A model generated the notes under the pieces. It saw nothing but the letters and a program-made list of their open reading frames with translations, was not told the DNA's origin and ran no database searches. Of a stretch of 64,000 nucleotides of DNA, positions 25,721-35,578 are shown one piece after another. Origin of the DNA: an uncultured Pseudoteredinibacter sp. (GTDB taxonomy: Bacteria > Pseudomonadota > Gammaproteobacteria > Pseudomonadales > Cellvibrionaceae); contig NZ_CANMYE010000003.1 in assembly GCF_947502065.1 (NCBI RefSeq), forward strand, positions 310,001 through 374,000. The letters are read 5' to 3'. Made by a program: the position numbers and the translations under genes. Every line of letters starts with the position of its first letter. Within the stretch, counting starts at the first letter, position 1.

Positions 25721-26809
25721 CTAATCCGGTTTCTGATCAGAGTAGTGATGATTACCCTCGTCATCTACCCAATGGTAAACCTTATCGCTAGGCTCTGGGT
25801 ATGAAGCTTTCTGTTCTGTCTCATTATTCGATGCTTCACCTTTCGGCGCTGGAGTATTTTGGAAAGCTTCCAGTATTTGCTCAAACTTTGGGTTCGAAAA
25901 CAATGCGAAGTAGTCTTTATTTTTAATCTGCTTCTGTAACTCAGGGTCTTGCATGATTTGCATAATTTTTGGATTGTTACGCAAAGACTCCATGCGACTA
26001 AAAGCACTTCCTACAGTCTTGGCCAGGGCTTGCTCGCCGCCGGCCTGATCCGCCAAGCCGGATTCTTTTACCAAATCCTGCATTGCAGGCTGCTGCATGA
26101 CGGCCTGAAATTTCTTGTCTTTCAATAGCGCTTCGCTGTCACCGCTTCGCATTAATTGAACGCTATCTTTATCCTGCAACAATTCCCTAAAAGCGGGGCT
26201 TTCACCGATACTTCGCAAGCGCTTCGCGTTGGATAGCGGATCGCGCATTATAGCTTGCACTAAGGCTTGATCTTCAGTTTCTGCGCCCGCTAACTGAAGA
26301 GCTCGACCGCTTAAGCCCCCTACCATACCCTTGGCCAAGCTCGATAATTTTAGATCCCATTGATGATTGGCTTTAGGCGTTAACTGGGGTAATTCTGAAG
26401 ATAGTAAGCTCATTGCCCAAATTAAAAACAGCGCAAAGATAGAGCCAAGCCCACCCCCAATAATTGCTCCGAAGGGATCTTTTGCACTGCTTGGCGGCTT
26501 TTCTTCAGTTGGCGCTTTCCAAGGTAATAGCAATTTGATCAGGGCCACTAAAATGCGCAAACAAAGAGAGATGGCAAAGCCACCAAGCCCTAACAATGCA
26601 CCACCAGCCAACAGATTACTGAATAAAAAGCCAATCCCAGCAACCTCACTAAGATAGGCAGAAAAAGGTTTTAGGTAGAGATATAAAAGCCCGTAAGCAC
26701 CAAGAAAAGACAGTAAGCGAATAAGCGTCTTTAGCCAACCATTACGCCAGCCTATATAGAGCCCCAACAACAAACAGATCAGGAAAACTATACTGAACAG
26801 CCCCATCAT
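25721..26809 (-). CDS. CvpA-family membrane protein with C-terminal DUF4124 domain
   Basis: 362 residues. The first 150 residues are a CvpA-like four- to five-helix membrane domain (IGWRNGWLKTLIRLLSFLGAYGLL ... DPFGAIIGGGLGSIFALFLIWAM). A long helical, charged linker with repeated 'DPxLxxxxxxxP/xxxxLL' units follows (KFQAVMQQPAMQDLV, PKIMQIMQDPELQKQI, NPKFEQILEAF), then a C-terminal DUF4124 signature KVYHWVDDEGNHHYSDQKP. CvpA proteins are linked to colicin V export and envelope integrity. The downstream DUF4124 should lie in the periplasm. Confidence 0.82.
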   Translation of the reverse strand: MMGLFSIVFLICLLLGLYIGWRNGWLKTLIRLLSFLGAYGLLYLYLKPFSAYLSEVAGIGFLFSNLLAGGALLGLGGFAISLCLRILVALIKLLLPWKAPTEEKPPSSAKDPFGAIIGGGLGSIFALFLIWAMSLLSSELPQLTPKANHQWDLKLSSLAKGMVGGLSGRALQLAGAETEDQALVQAIMRDPLSNAKRLRSIGESPAFRELLQDKDSVQLMRSGDSEALLKDKKFQAVMQQPAMQDLVKESGLADQAGGEQALAKTVGSAFSRMESLRNNPKIMQIMQDPELQKQIKNKDYFALFSNPKFEQILEAFQNTPAPKGEASNNETEQKASYPEPSDKVYHWVDDEGNHHYSDQKPD

Positions 26810-26850
26810 ATCCCCCAGTGTTTCGCCTTAAAATCGATTAGCTCATGTGT

Positions 26851-27474
26851 TTAACGGGTCGTTACCCAAAGCACCTGGGCATCTTCTTCGCTCAAAGATA
26901 CCAAGCAATGCCCCATTTTGGCGTCGTAATACATGCTATCACCTTCTTCCAGCTCCACTGGCTCATAGAACTCGGTATGCACTGCCACCCGCCCCGATAG
27001 AACCAGCATAAACTCCTCACCTTCGTGGCGAACCCAATCTTCAAAATCATCAAAAGAGCGGGCTCTTACTGTACATTTAAAAGGCACCATCTTTTTGTGA
27101 CGAATATCGGATGCCAGCAGCTCGTGCTCATAGGTACTGGTTGGGTGAGCTTTACCCTCGCCGGCGCGAGTCACATCACGGCGACCATTTGCCTCAGGAC
27201 CATCCGCTGGAGGTACAAAAAGTTGGGGAATATCGATCCCCAAGCCTTTGGTCAGCTTTTGCACAGCCTGAAAGGTTGGCGAGATTTGCTCGTTTTCTAT
27301 TTTGGATAAGGTCGAGCGAGCAAGGCCGGTAAGATTGCTGGCCTCTTCCAAGGTGAGACTATTGGCTAGACGGATTTCCTTGAGTCGTTTACCCAATTGC
27401 AATGGCTCGACAAAACTATCGTCGTCCTTACGGGCTACCGCCAATACGGATACATCTCCGCTTTCTACACTCAC
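26851..27474 (-). CDS. XRE-family regulator with C-terminal cupin domain
   Basis: 207 residues. HTH_XRE at about 27-80 (LGKRLKEIRLANSLTLEEASNLTGLARSTLSKIENEQISPT) and a cupin_2 domain at about 135-205 (VRHEGEEFMLVLSGRVAVHTEFYEPVELEEGDSMYYDAKMGHCLVSL). This layout is that of PuuR-like or amino-acid-catabolism regulators, in which the cupin binds the effector. It lies 41 bp upstream of the CvpA gene on the same strand, a possible two-gene unit, though a functional link is not evident. Confidence 0.92.
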   Translation of the reverse strand: MSVESGDVSVLAVARKDDDSFVEPLQLGKRLKEIRLANSLTLEEASNLTGLARSTLSKIENEQISPTFQAVQKLTKGLGIDIPQLFVPPADGPEANGRRDVTRAGEGKAHPTSTYEHELLASDIRHKKMVPFKCTVRARSFDDFEDWVRHEGEEFMLVLSGRVAVHTEFYEPVELEEGDSMYYDAKMGHCLVSLSEEDAQVLWVTTR

Positions 27475-27586
27475 TGCATCACCTACGATTGAAGATTAAG
27501 TGGGCGATTATAGCTTGTGTACAAAGGAACTGCGACAGCGGCAGGATGGAAGAAAACGGCCAGCCTAAACTGGAGGCTCGCCTAGA

Positions 27587-30490
27587 CTAGAGACTACTGG
27601 ATTTACGAGGAACCAGCTTTACAGGGCTGTAGCGCTCATTGAGCCACATTTTAAGATCGGCCAGAGGCATGGGCCTAGCAAAAAAGAAGCCTTGGGCCAT
27701 ATTACACTGATGCATCTGCAGTAGTTGAAGCTGCTCATCGGTTTCAACACCTTCGGCCACTACCGATAAGCCAAGCTTATGAGCCATGGCCAATACGCTC
27801 TCAACCAGCGCCAGATCCTCTTTATCATCAACAATATCACGCACAAAAGAGCGGTCGATTTTGAGCCAGTCTACCGGGAAGCGGCGCAGATAACTCAAGG
27901 ATGAATAACCCGTACCGAAATCATCAATGGCAATTTTGATGCCGGCTTTACGAAGCTGATCCAATATCTCGTATACACGATCATCTTCCATCAGGATGGA
28001 TTCGGTAATCTCAATGGTAATTGGCGGGCGTTCGGCAGGTGACAGCAAATTTTGCAACCAAACCTCTTCACAGCCAGCGGAGCCGAAGAATTCCCGATAA
28101 GATTTATTTAGCGACAGGCCAATATCCAAATCGAATTCGCGATTAACTTTTAATATATCCGATATCGCCGTTTCCATTGAAATTTCCCCCAACTGAGTAA
28201 TCAAACCAACATCCTCAGCTAAAGGGATAAACTTGTCGGGGGAAATAAAGCCTTGCTTAGGATGTTGCCAACGAAGCAATGCTTCCACTTCACATATCTC
28301 GCCACTGTGGAGATCGATAATTGGCTGATAAAATACTTTTAATTGATTTTTCTCAATCGCATCAATCAAATCCATATGTAAGCGCAATCGCTCATCAGCA
28401 TCATCTTGCATTAGCGCGGTATAGTAACGGAAGCGATTACGCCCAAGCTCTTTAGCCGCATACATGGCTTGGTCTGCATTTTTTAATAGGACGTCGGCAG
28501 ATTGGGCATCATCTGGAAATAGTGTCACCCCTATGCTTGCGGTAACATAGATCTGATTCCCACTGATACAAACTGGCTGTTTTAATTCTTCGATAATTTT
28601 TCGAGCTACGATATCAACGCACTTTTCATCTTTGATTTGACTGGCGATCAAGGTGAACTCATCGCCACTGCGCCTCGATAGCGTATCCGACTCGCGGGTA
28701 CAAGCACTTAGGCGCCCAGCCACTATTTGCAGCAACTGATCACCCACCGCGTGCCCTAAGGAATCGTTTACCGCCTTAAAGCGATCAAGATCAATAAACA
28801 ATAGGGCAAATTTTTCGCCGCTTCTACTGGCGCTCGCCACAGCAGCAACCAAACGATTATCAAACAAACTACGATTGGGCAATTGTGTTAACGTATCGTA
28901 ATTGGCCTGGCGCAAGATGGTCAGCTCAGATTTTTTACGTTCAGTGATATTCTGAATGGCGCCTTTAATCTTCACATGCCCATTTAAATGAATTTCTGAA
29001 TAGGCTTGTATGGCGACCCACTTTTTACGGCCATCATCTAAATTAAGCTGTAATTCTAGGGAGGACTCACAAGCAGATCGACTGAGCTGACGAACAGATT
29101 CAATAACCTTTTCTTGGCATTCGGCTTCGATAATATCCAAAAACTCAGTATCGCCAAGCGGCCCTTTATTGAAGGGCACCCCCAAAATTTTAAAGACTTC
29201 TCTGGACCAATAAACAAAGCCTTTACCCTTTTCATACTCAAAACCCCCAACACTGGCAATTCGCCCTACTTGCGCCAACATTCGCTCTCGATATCGCAAA
29301 GCAGAAATCAGCTTTTTGCGCTCATCACTTTGGCGAATTCTAAGCTGCAATAAAAAACCACCCATCATTATCAAAAATAGAAATGCCAAGCGTAAGCCGT
29401 TTAAGGCGGAGGGTAGGTTTTCAGGGGTGTTACTGGGTATTGAAGCCAATTGCCATATTTCGGCACCAATCAGCATTTCACTGATCACGGGGCTGCTGTC
29501 AAAGATAGCGGCATCACCATAAAATACCGCACTGTGCTCACCGCTAAAACGTTTTTTACGAGCCGCTATTTTTTCGGTTTTCGCTAACTCAGTTAGCCCT
29601 GCAACCTGATACACCTCAGCTACCAGCATTGGCGATGAAATAATCCCCCAAAACAGCTCTTTTCCTGATTCAGGTTCAACATAATATACCGGCGCTCGCC
29701 CAATGAAGGCCTGCCCGCCTTGCACAAGATCAATCGGGCCCGCTACCAGCATACGTCGCTGCTGGGCAACCCTCAGTACATCATCACGCTGATCTACTAG
29801 CTGCATGTAATCTAGGCCAACGGCAGATTCATTACCCTTTAAGGGGTAAACGTATCGAATCTTAAAATCAGGTGCCGCGGCAAAATTAAGCAGTAAAGTC
29901 TCGGTTCTTAAAATTTCTTTGGCGTAGGAGTTGAAGTCATCCTTGCTGAGCTTTGGGTTAGCCGCAATCGCGATACCCATCCCTTTAATAAGTGATAGGT
30001 TATTGTTTAAGATGCTATCAAGATTGGCCCGCACCATATCTAAGCGCCTTGCGACATTGGCACGCTCATCCTGCTCATAGCGATAGGAAATGTAGTGTTC
30101 TAACCACGCTTCCAAAGCGAAAAGCAGTACTAACACCCCAGCTAAGAAGGCCCACTGACGGCTAGTTTTTAAATTGATAAAGGCCAGCACGACAATCAAA
30201 AGAATAAGCGCGAAGGCTGCGGCAACTGCACCGATCAGTAAAGAAGGCACATCGTGTAAGCCCAGATCAGGTAATTTGTGTGGCGGAGTGATGTCTGTCG
30301 CGGGCAAGCTAATAGCGTTTAAAGAAGTGGCGGTATCCTCAACGCTGGGTAAAGGCAGGTTTTGCGCTGAATCACCATAAGAAGCACCAGCAACAAACAA
30401 CACAACTAACAGCAACAAAAGCTGTAGGAATATGCGTCTTTGTTCAAATCTATCTGTTATTGCTTTTATAGGTATCAAGGCTTTAGCCAC
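27587..30490 (-). CDS. Membrane CHASE-PAS-GGDEF-EAL cyclic-di-GMP protein
   Basis: 967 residues. Transmembrane segments near 20-40, 83-107, 113-130 and 370-385; a CHASE-like periplasmic sensor between the last two (NLDSILNNNLSLIKGMGIAIAAN, YVYPLKGNESAVGLDY); a PAS domain (EVFKILGVPFNKG, AIQNITERKKSE); GGDEF with the variant RRSGDEF; and a full EAL domain (EVEALLRWQHP, NKSYREFF, EITESIL, DDFGTGYSSLSYLRRFPVDWLKIDRSFV, VAEGVET). The EAL metal and catalytic residues look intact, so phosphodiesterase activity is likely; SGDEF variants can still be cyclases, so the balance is open. Monocistronic, divergent from gcvP. Confidence 0.93.
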   Translation of the reverse strand: MAKALIPIKAITDRFEQRRIFLQLLLLLVVLFVAGASYGDSAQNLPLPSVEDTATSLNAISLPATDITPPHKLPDLGLHDVPSLLIGAVAAAFALILLIVVLAFINLKTSRQWAFLAGVLVLLFALEAWLEHYISYRYEQDERANVARRLDMVRANLDSILNNNLSLIKGMGIAIAANPKLSKDDFNSYAKEILRTETLLLNFAAAPDFKIRYVYPLKGNESAVGLDYMQLVDQRDDVLRVAQQRRMLVAGPIDLVQGGQAFIGRAPVYYVEPESGKELFWGIISSPMLVAEVYQVAGLTELAKTEKIAARKKRFSGEHSAVFYGDAAIFDSSPVISEMLIGAEIWQLASIPSNTPENLPSALNGLRLAFLFLIMMGGFLLQLRIRQSDERKKLISALRYRERMLAQVGRIASVGGFEYEKGKGFVYWSREVFKILGVPFNKGPLGDTEFLDIIEAECQEKVIESVRQLSRSACESSLELQLNLDDGRKKWVAIQAYSEIHLNGHVKIKGAIQNITERKKSELTILRQANYDTLTQLPNRSLFDNRLVAAVASASRSGEKFALLFIDLDRFKAVNDSLGHAVGDQLLQIVAGRLSACTRESDTLSRRSGDEFTLIASQIKDEKCVDIVARKIIEELKQPVCISGNQIYVTASIGVTLFPDDAQSADVLLKNADQAMYAAKELGRNRFRYYTALMQDDADERLRLHMDLIDAIEKNQLKVFYQPIIDLHSGEICEVEALLRWQHPKQGFISPDKFIPLAEDVGLITQLGEISMETAISDILKVNREFDLDIGLSLNKSYREFFGSAGCEEVWLQNLLSPAERPPITIEITESILMEDDRVYEILDQLRKAGIKIAIDDFGTGYSSLSYLRRFPVDWLKIDRSFVRDIVDDKEDLALVESVLAMAHKLGLSVVAEGVETDEQLQLLQMHQCNMAQGFFFARPMPLADLKMWLNERYSPVKLVPRKSSSL

Positions 30491-30895
30491 TCATCGCAGG
30501 GAATGATTGTAAGGCTCCTGCTTCCTGCCAATCAGCAAGTGCGGCGCTTCCAATCAAAAACCCTGTTTTTATTAGTACATTGAAGGTTATCGCCCGATAA
30601 GGTCATAGCTTAAGCAATAAATATGATTATTGAGCGCCAATCCAGCACTTAAGTGCTAATTTAGTGCAATTAGTGAACATACATCGGGTAAATGGTCGTT
30701 TATTAGACAAGCTGTTTCCTATAGGAAATTTCCATTGCCCTATAGGAAACCCGTTTGCTAAAATTGCCGCCACTTTTTAATTGCCATTTTGGCCCCATGC
30801 ACCCAAACGCCCGCCGTTACTGGCCTGGGCGAGATTTGCGCCTTGCTGAAAGCTTCTAAGATGAAGCAAAAGCAGCGATTGCGCCGCACAAAGGT
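30491..30895. other. Intergenic region between the EAL gene and gcvP
   Basis: No gene seen. It carries a perfect 14-bp palindrome AGCACTTAAGTGCT at 30644-30657 and the paired palindromes at 30714-30750, both suited to transcription-factor binding. I see no glycine-riboswitch architecture. Confidence 0.5.
30714..30750. promoter_or_regulatory. Paired CCTATAGG palindromes upstream of gcvP
   Basis: GTTTCCTATAGG (30714-30725) and CCTATAGGAAAC (30739-30750) are perfect inverse copies with a 13-bp spacer, and each contains the palindrome CCTATAGG; the first is extended to TTTCCTATAGGAAA. The two centres are about 21 bp apart, two helical turns, as for cooperative dimers. Confidence 0.5.
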
Positions 30896-30901
30896 ATGTC
30901 T

Positions 30902-33781
30902 ATGTCCGCTACTCCGTATCAGACCCTGGCCCATCACGATGAGTTTATCAGCCGCCATATTGGTCCTAATTCCGCCCAAGTAGAGGCCATGTTGGCCGAG
31001 CTAGGTGTAAGTACTGTTGAAGAGCTCATCGAGAAAACCGTACCCAATGGCATTTTGAAAAAAGATGCCTTGGACTTGGCTGATGCCGTAAGCGAGCAAC
31101 AGGCTTTAGCGGAAATCCGTACGATTGCCGATAAAAACCAGGTATTTAAAAGCTACATTGGCATGGGCTACCACGATACCTATGTACCTAATGTTATCCT
31201 GCGCAATGTATTGGAAAACCCAGGTTGGTATACCGCCTACACCCCTTACCAGCCGGAGATTGCCCAAGGCCGCTTGGAAGGCTTAATTAATTTCCAGCAA
31301 ATGGCGATGGATCTAACCGGTATGGAAATCGCCAACGCCTCTATGTTGGATGAAGGCACGGCGGCCGCCGAAGCCATGGCCATGTGTAAGCGCCAGATGA
31401 AGAAGAACAAATCTAATACCTTCTTTATTGATGCGGCGACTCACCCACAGACCATTGCGGTGATTGAAACCCGCGCCGAACACTTCGGCTTTGAAATCAA
31501 AGTGGGTAATCCTGAAACCGATCTAGAAGGTTTGGAATACTTCGGTGTATTGTTGCAATACCCAGGCACCAGTGGTGAGATCAAAGATTTAACAGCCATC
31601 ATCGATCAGGCGCACGCCGCCGATGCTTTGGTAACTGTAGCCGCCGATATCATGAGCTTGGTGCTATTGAAATCACCAGGCAGCATGGGCGCCGATGTAG
31701 TGGTAGGTACCAACCAACGTTTTGGTGTACCCATGGGCTTTGGTGGTCCACACGCTGCTTTCTTTGCTTTCCGCGAAAAGTACAAGCGTTCCGCCCCTGG
31801 GCGTATCATTGGTGTTTCTATCGATGCCCGCGGCAAACAAGCTTACCGCATGGCCATGCAAACTCGCGAGCAGCATATCCGCCGCGAAAAAGCGAACTCC
31901 AATATTTGTACCTCACAAGTTTTACTGGCTCTGATGAGCGGCTTCTACGCGGTATACCACGGCCCAGATGGCCTGCGTCGTATCGCCAATCGTATCAACC
32001 GCCTAACGACCGTATTGGCCAAAGGCTTGGAACAAGCTGGCGTTAAACTGGTACACGATACTTATTTCGATACCCTAGCTATCGAAGCCGACAACAGCGC
32101 CGACATTCTATCGCGCGCTGCAGCTAAAGAAATCAACCTACGTCAGCTAGGCGAAGAGCACATTACCCTTAGCTTGAACGAAACCACCAAGCTGGCCGAT
32201 GTAAGCGAGCTATTGGAAGTAATTACTGGCCAAGCGATCGATGCGGTTGCCATTGAAGCCGAGCTTGAAGCCAACGAAGGTATTCCAGCTGAGCTAGTCC
32301 GTGACGATGCTATCCTGAGCCACCCAGTATTTAATCGCTACCACAGCGAAACCGAAATGCTGCGTTACTTGAAGCGTTTGGAAAGCAAGGACATCGCCCT
32401 GAATCACTCGATGATTCCATTGGGCAGTTGCACCATGAAGCTAAACGCTACCGCCGAAATGATTCCAGTAACCTGGCCTGAATTTGGTCGCATCCACCCA
32501 TTCGCACCGATCGATCAAGCCAAAGGCTACCAGCAGATGTTTACCGAGCTGGAAAAAATGCTGCAAGAATGTACCGGTTACGATGCGGTAAGCCTGCAGC
32601 CTAACTCCGGTGCCCAAGGTGAGTACGCTGGCCTGCTAGCCATCAAAAAATACCATCAAAGCAAAGGCGAATTCGATCGCGATATCTGCTTGATTCCTTC
32701 TTCAGCTCACGGTACTAACCCAGCTTCTGCACAAATGGCGGGCATGAAAGTTGTGGTAACCAAGTGCGATGCCAACGGTAACGTTTGCATGGATGACATC
32801 CGCGCGAAGGTGGAAGAATACGGTCAGCGTATCTCTTGCATTATGGTGACCTACCCATCCACCCACGGTGTATTTGAAGAAGAAATCGTAGAGCTATGCG
32901 ATTTGATTCACTCCGTAGGCGGCCAGGTTTATGTCGATGGCGCCAACATGAATGCCCTTGTAGGCATTGCCGGCCCAGGTAGCTTTGGTGGTGATGTATC
33001 TCACTTAAACCTACACAAAACCTTCTGTATTCCACACGGTGGCGGCGGTCCGGGTATGGGCCCTATCGGCGTGAAAGAACACTTAGCACCGTTTGTTGCC
33101 GGTCACCCGGTACAACCAGTGCCAGGCACCGAAGTGGCCAACGGTGTGGTATCAGCCGCACCTTGGGGCAGCGCCTCTATCCTGCCAATCTCTTATATGT
33201 ACATTAAGATGATGGGCAGCAAAGGCATGAAAATGGCCAGCCAATACGCCATGCTAAACGCCAACTATGTCGCCAAAAAACTAGGCGAGCACTACCCTAT
33301 TTTGTTTAAAGGCAAAAACGGTTTTGTGGCCCACGAGTGTTTGCTAGACCTACGCCCACTAAAAGAAGCCAGCGGCATTACCGAAGAAGATATCGCCAAG
33401 CGCCTTAACGACTTCGGTTACCACGCCCCGACTATGAGTTTCCCAGTAGCGGGCACGCTAATGATCGAGCCAACCGAATCCGAATCGAAAGAAGAATTGG
33501 ATCGCTTTATCGAAGCCATGGTTACTATCCGCAAGGAAATCGCCCAGGTAGAATCCGGTGAGTATCCAAAGGATAACAACCCACTACACAACGCCCCACA
33601 CACCCAAGACGATGTCATGGCCGCCGAATGGGATCGCCCATACAGTCGCGAAATCGCAGCCCGCCCAGCCGAGTGGTTAAAGCATCATAAGGTTTGGCCA
33701 ACAGTGAACCGTATTGATAATGTGTATGGTGATCGTAACTTGGTGTGTTCTTGTCCTAGTATTGAAGAGTATATGGATTAA
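30902..33781 (+). CDS. gcvP: Glycine dehydrogenase (decarboxylating), P-protein
   Basis: 959 residues, the normal length of single-chain P-protein. It decarboxylates glycine and passes the aminomethyl group to H-protein. Motifs: [17 protein letters not shown] at the start, [23 protein letters not shown], the PLP lysine in [23 protein letters not shown], and [30 protein letters not shown] at 30890 suits the ATG at 30902 (7-nt spacing) better than the one at 30896. gcvT and gcvH are not adjacent, unlike many gammaproteobacterial gcvTHP operons, so they must be elsewhere. Confidence 0.97.
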   Translation: MSATPYQTLAHHDEFISRHIGPNSAQVEAMLAELGVSTVEELIEKTVPNGILKKDALDLADAVSEQQALAEIRTIADKNQVFKSYIGMGYHDTYVPNVILRNVLENPGWYTAYTPYQPEIAQGRLEGLINFQQMAMDLTGMEIANASMLDEGTAAAEAMAMCKRQMKKNKSNTFFIDAATHPQTIAVIETRAEHFGFEIKVGNPETDLEGLEYFGVLLQYPGTSGEIKDLTAIIDQAHAADALVTVAADIMSLVLLKSPGSMGADVVVGTNQRFGVPMGFGGPHAAFFAFREKYKRSAPGRIIGVSIDARGKQAYRMAMQTREQHIRREKANSNICTSQVLLALMSGFYAVYHGPDGLRRIANRINRLTTVLAKGLEQAGVKLVHDTYFDTLAIEADNSADILSRAAAKEINLRQLGEEHITLSLNETTKLADVSELLEVITGQAIDAVAIEAELEANEGIPAELVRDDAILSHPVFNRYHSETEMLRYLKRLESKDIALNHSMIPLGSCTMKLNATAEMIPVTWPEFGRIHPFAPIDQAKGYQQMFTELEKMLQECTGYDAVSLQPNSGAQGEYAGLLAIKKYHQSKGEFDRDICLIPSSAHGTNPASAQMAGMKVVVTKCDANGNVCMDDIRAKVEEYGQRISCIMVTYPSTHGVFEEEIVELCDLIHSVGGQVYVDGANMNALVGIAGPGSFGGDVSHLNLHKTFCIPHGGGGPGMGPIGVKEHLAPFVAGHPVQPVPGTEVANGVVSAAPWGSASILPISYMYIKMMGSKGMKMASQYAMLNANYVAKKLGEHYPILFKGKNGFVAHECLLDLRPLKEASGITEEDIAKRLNDFGYHAPTMSFPVAGTLMIEPTESESKEELDRFIEAMVTIRKEIAQVESGEYPKDNNPLHNAPHTQDDVMAAEWDRPYSREIAARPAEWLKHHKVWPTVNRIDNVYGDRNLVCSCPSIEEYMD

Positions 33782-33784
33782 CAT

Positions 33785-34435
33785 TCAATCTTGTCGATTT
33801 TGAATAAAGATTGTGAAAACTACTAACGGGCCTGAGGGCCCGTTTTTTATGGGAGACGAGGGCTTTAATCTGGGAGTTTTACCCTTAAGGCCTTTTATAG
33901 TACCCACCAACAAAGCCTCCTGTTGAACAGGTGCCCTGGCAAGTGTTTTAAATAAATCCACACCCAATACTGGCAAAAGCTGTAACATCTTTTCCTGAAA
34001 GACATCCATTTCAGCTTGATCCATTTCCGGCAGTTTAGCTCCGCTACTAGCATTATTTTGGACAAGTTCTCTGCCTGCGTTGTTGGCTTGTTGAATTAAT
34101 GATCCTTCCAAGTATATCATATGCGCTTTGGTAAGGTTTTCATCTTTGGATACAAAAGCAATAACATGCGTCCAATCATCACGTTCACGATGTTGCTTGA
34201 GACGTTTAACCACTGACTCAGCTTCACCTATATATAAGGTCTCTTGGTCATTTTCAGGATCGATACCAGTGAGAAGATAGACACCTGGACTAACCAATTT
34301 TTCTCGTTTTAATAGTTCAGATAATTCAGAACGCGGCCCCGCAATGGCTTTCCCCGTCCAATTGGAAATTTCTGCGGTACGTATACCTGCCGGCTTTCCA
34401 TCTAGCAGGAAGATCTTAATTGTTGCTGGCTGTAT
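33785..34435 (-). CDS. GIY-YIG nuclease-family protein with probable ATA start
   Basis: Up to 216 residues. GIY-YIG core: SPGVYLLTG, LYIGEAESVVKRLKQH, FVSKDENLTKAHMIYLEGSLIQQA. Upstream of the first standard start (TTG at 34297) the frame stays open and still reads like the family N-terminus: QPATIKIFLLDGKPAG, IRTAEISNWTGKA, GPRSELSELLKRE. The only start position that fits is ATA at 34435, preceded by AATAGGA. So either ATA is used or an ATG was lost and a shorter product is made. The last about 22 residues are read from the gcvP terminator and look non-native. The family acts on DNA, and members are common in defence islands. Confidence 0.75.
   Translation of the reverse strand: MQPATIKIFLLDGKPAGIRTAEISNWTGKAIAGPRSELSELLKREKLVSPGVYLLTGIDPENDQETLYIGEAESVVKRLKQHRERDDWTHVIAFVSKDENLTKAHMIYLEGSLIQQANNAGRELVQNNASSGAKLPEMDQAEMDVFQEKMLQLLPVLGVDLFKTLARAPVQQEALLVGTIKGLKGKTPRLKPSSPIKNGPSGPLVVFTIFIQNRQD
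33824..33848 (+). terminator. Terminator of gcvP, inside the 3' end of the GIY-YIG gene
   Basis: Stem ACGGGCC / GGCCCGT with a 4-nt loop and TTTTTT after it. It lies within the last codons of the opposing nuclease gene. Confidence 0.88.
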
Positions 34436-34470
34436 GAATAATCCTATTAAAAATCGAAATTTATTAACTG

Positions 34471-35553
34471 CTAATCAAATTTTCGAATTTCAGATATAAG
34501 AAACTCCGCAAAACCTTTAGTTATTTCTACTTTATCGCTGCCAAAATTTAGGGTGCCCAAACTCCTAGCCCCAGCCTGAGTAACAATCTCATCAGGGTTC
34601 TGTTCAAGAAACCGCTCAAGAAGAACCTTTCTATCAAGATCATACTCCCACCAACAAGCACCATACTCCGTAGACAGGCTTCGACCTTCAATATGCCAGG
34701 GCCAGCGTTCTTTCCAGGGGTTTTGTTGTTTTTCTTCGTGTGTAGCTTCTTTAGGTGAGCCGGTAATTTGGAAATAGGAGAGCAAGCAGCCACAACCCAC
34801 AGCGGTGGTTATTATAATATCGCCCGCTCTTATTGCGCCGACTCCCTTTTTGGAAAAGGCTAGATCTTGGTGTAAGTCAGAAAAGTCGCGCCTATCTTCT
34901 TTGTAAATAGGATCTTCTGAGACACCAATAGGTTTTAGCCAGTATCGAGGGTTATCGTTGTTATTAGCTCCCTGATTATAAACATTCTCCATGATGTCAG
35001 AGTCTGGAGTTACCACCTTAGCCCATTCAGGGTTATCACGTTGATACTGCTCAGAGAACATAAGCAATCTATCTACGATTGATTCTGTAACATCAGGGTA
35101 ATCGATGCATTCAAGTACTTCATTCTCTAGCTGCTCTATGGCTTCTTTATCGTCAATTAATAAACCCCACTCGTTATTATTATAAAAACCATTTTGAGTT
35201 AGGTTGGCAGACGTCACTATGGCTTTTTGCGAGTCATTTTCCCTAAAAATATAGATCTTTCCATGCAGGCTATTATCAATATGAACTTTTACTTTAGCAT
35301 TGGGGCAGTTAGATTTTATTAGCTTATAAAAGGACTTCAATGACTTGGGTTTTGTGATTTGATCCTGATCGTTTTTCTTGAGCGTTGTTACCAAAACAAT
35401 AGAGTTTATCTTTGAAAAGTCCACCTCATTGAATAAAGCCTCAAAATCACCAGTTAAAAATGGGGAAACAAAGAACAAATCACTACTAGAATCGGATAAT
35501 AAATCTGCGACTAACTTGCCATGGCTTGAGCTTACATTCGATGTTATTTCCAT
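34471..35553 (-). CDS. PLD-family nuclease with PUA/EVE-like C-terminal part
   Basis: 360 residues. The N-terminal half is a phospholipase-D-like nuclease domain (FFVSPFLTGDFEALF, LHGKIYIFRENDSQKAIVTSANLTQNGFYNNNEWGLLI) with the HxK and S-x-N residues of that superfamily, as in NgoFVII-type restriction enzymes. The C-terminal half (AIRAGDIIITTAVGCGCLLSYFQITGSP, NPWKERWPWHIEGRSLSTEYGACWWEY) has the pattern of EVE/PUA-like domains, which in type IV restriction recognise modified bases. 25 bp after the HNH gene on the same strand. The PLD call is firm; the PUA-like call is from pattern alone. Confidence 0.75.
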   Translation of the reverse strand: MEITSNVSSSHGKLVADLLSDSSSDLFFVSPFLTGDFEALFNEVDFSKINSIVLVTTLKKNDQDQITKPKSLKSFYKLIKSNCPNAKVKVHIDNSLHGKIYIFRENDSQKAIVTSANLTQNGFYNNNEWGLLIDDKEAIEQLENEVLECIDYPDVTESIVDRLLMFSEQYQRDNPEWAKVVTPDSDIMENVYNQGANNNDNPRYWLKPIGVSEDPIYKEDRRDFSDLHQDLAFSKKGVGAIRAGDIIITTAVGCGCLLSYFQITGSPKEATHEEKQQNPWKERWPWHIEGRSLSTEYGACWWEYDLDRKVLLERFLEQNPDEIVTQAGARSLGTLNFGSDKVEITKGFAEFLISEIRKFD

Positions 35554-35578
35554 TTAAGAGTTCTCCTATTAACTCTGA

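Noticed and set aside
30491..30895. Glycine riboswitch upstream of gcvP
   Set aside because: No tandem aptamer core or expression-platform hairpin is seen; palindromes suit protein binding better.
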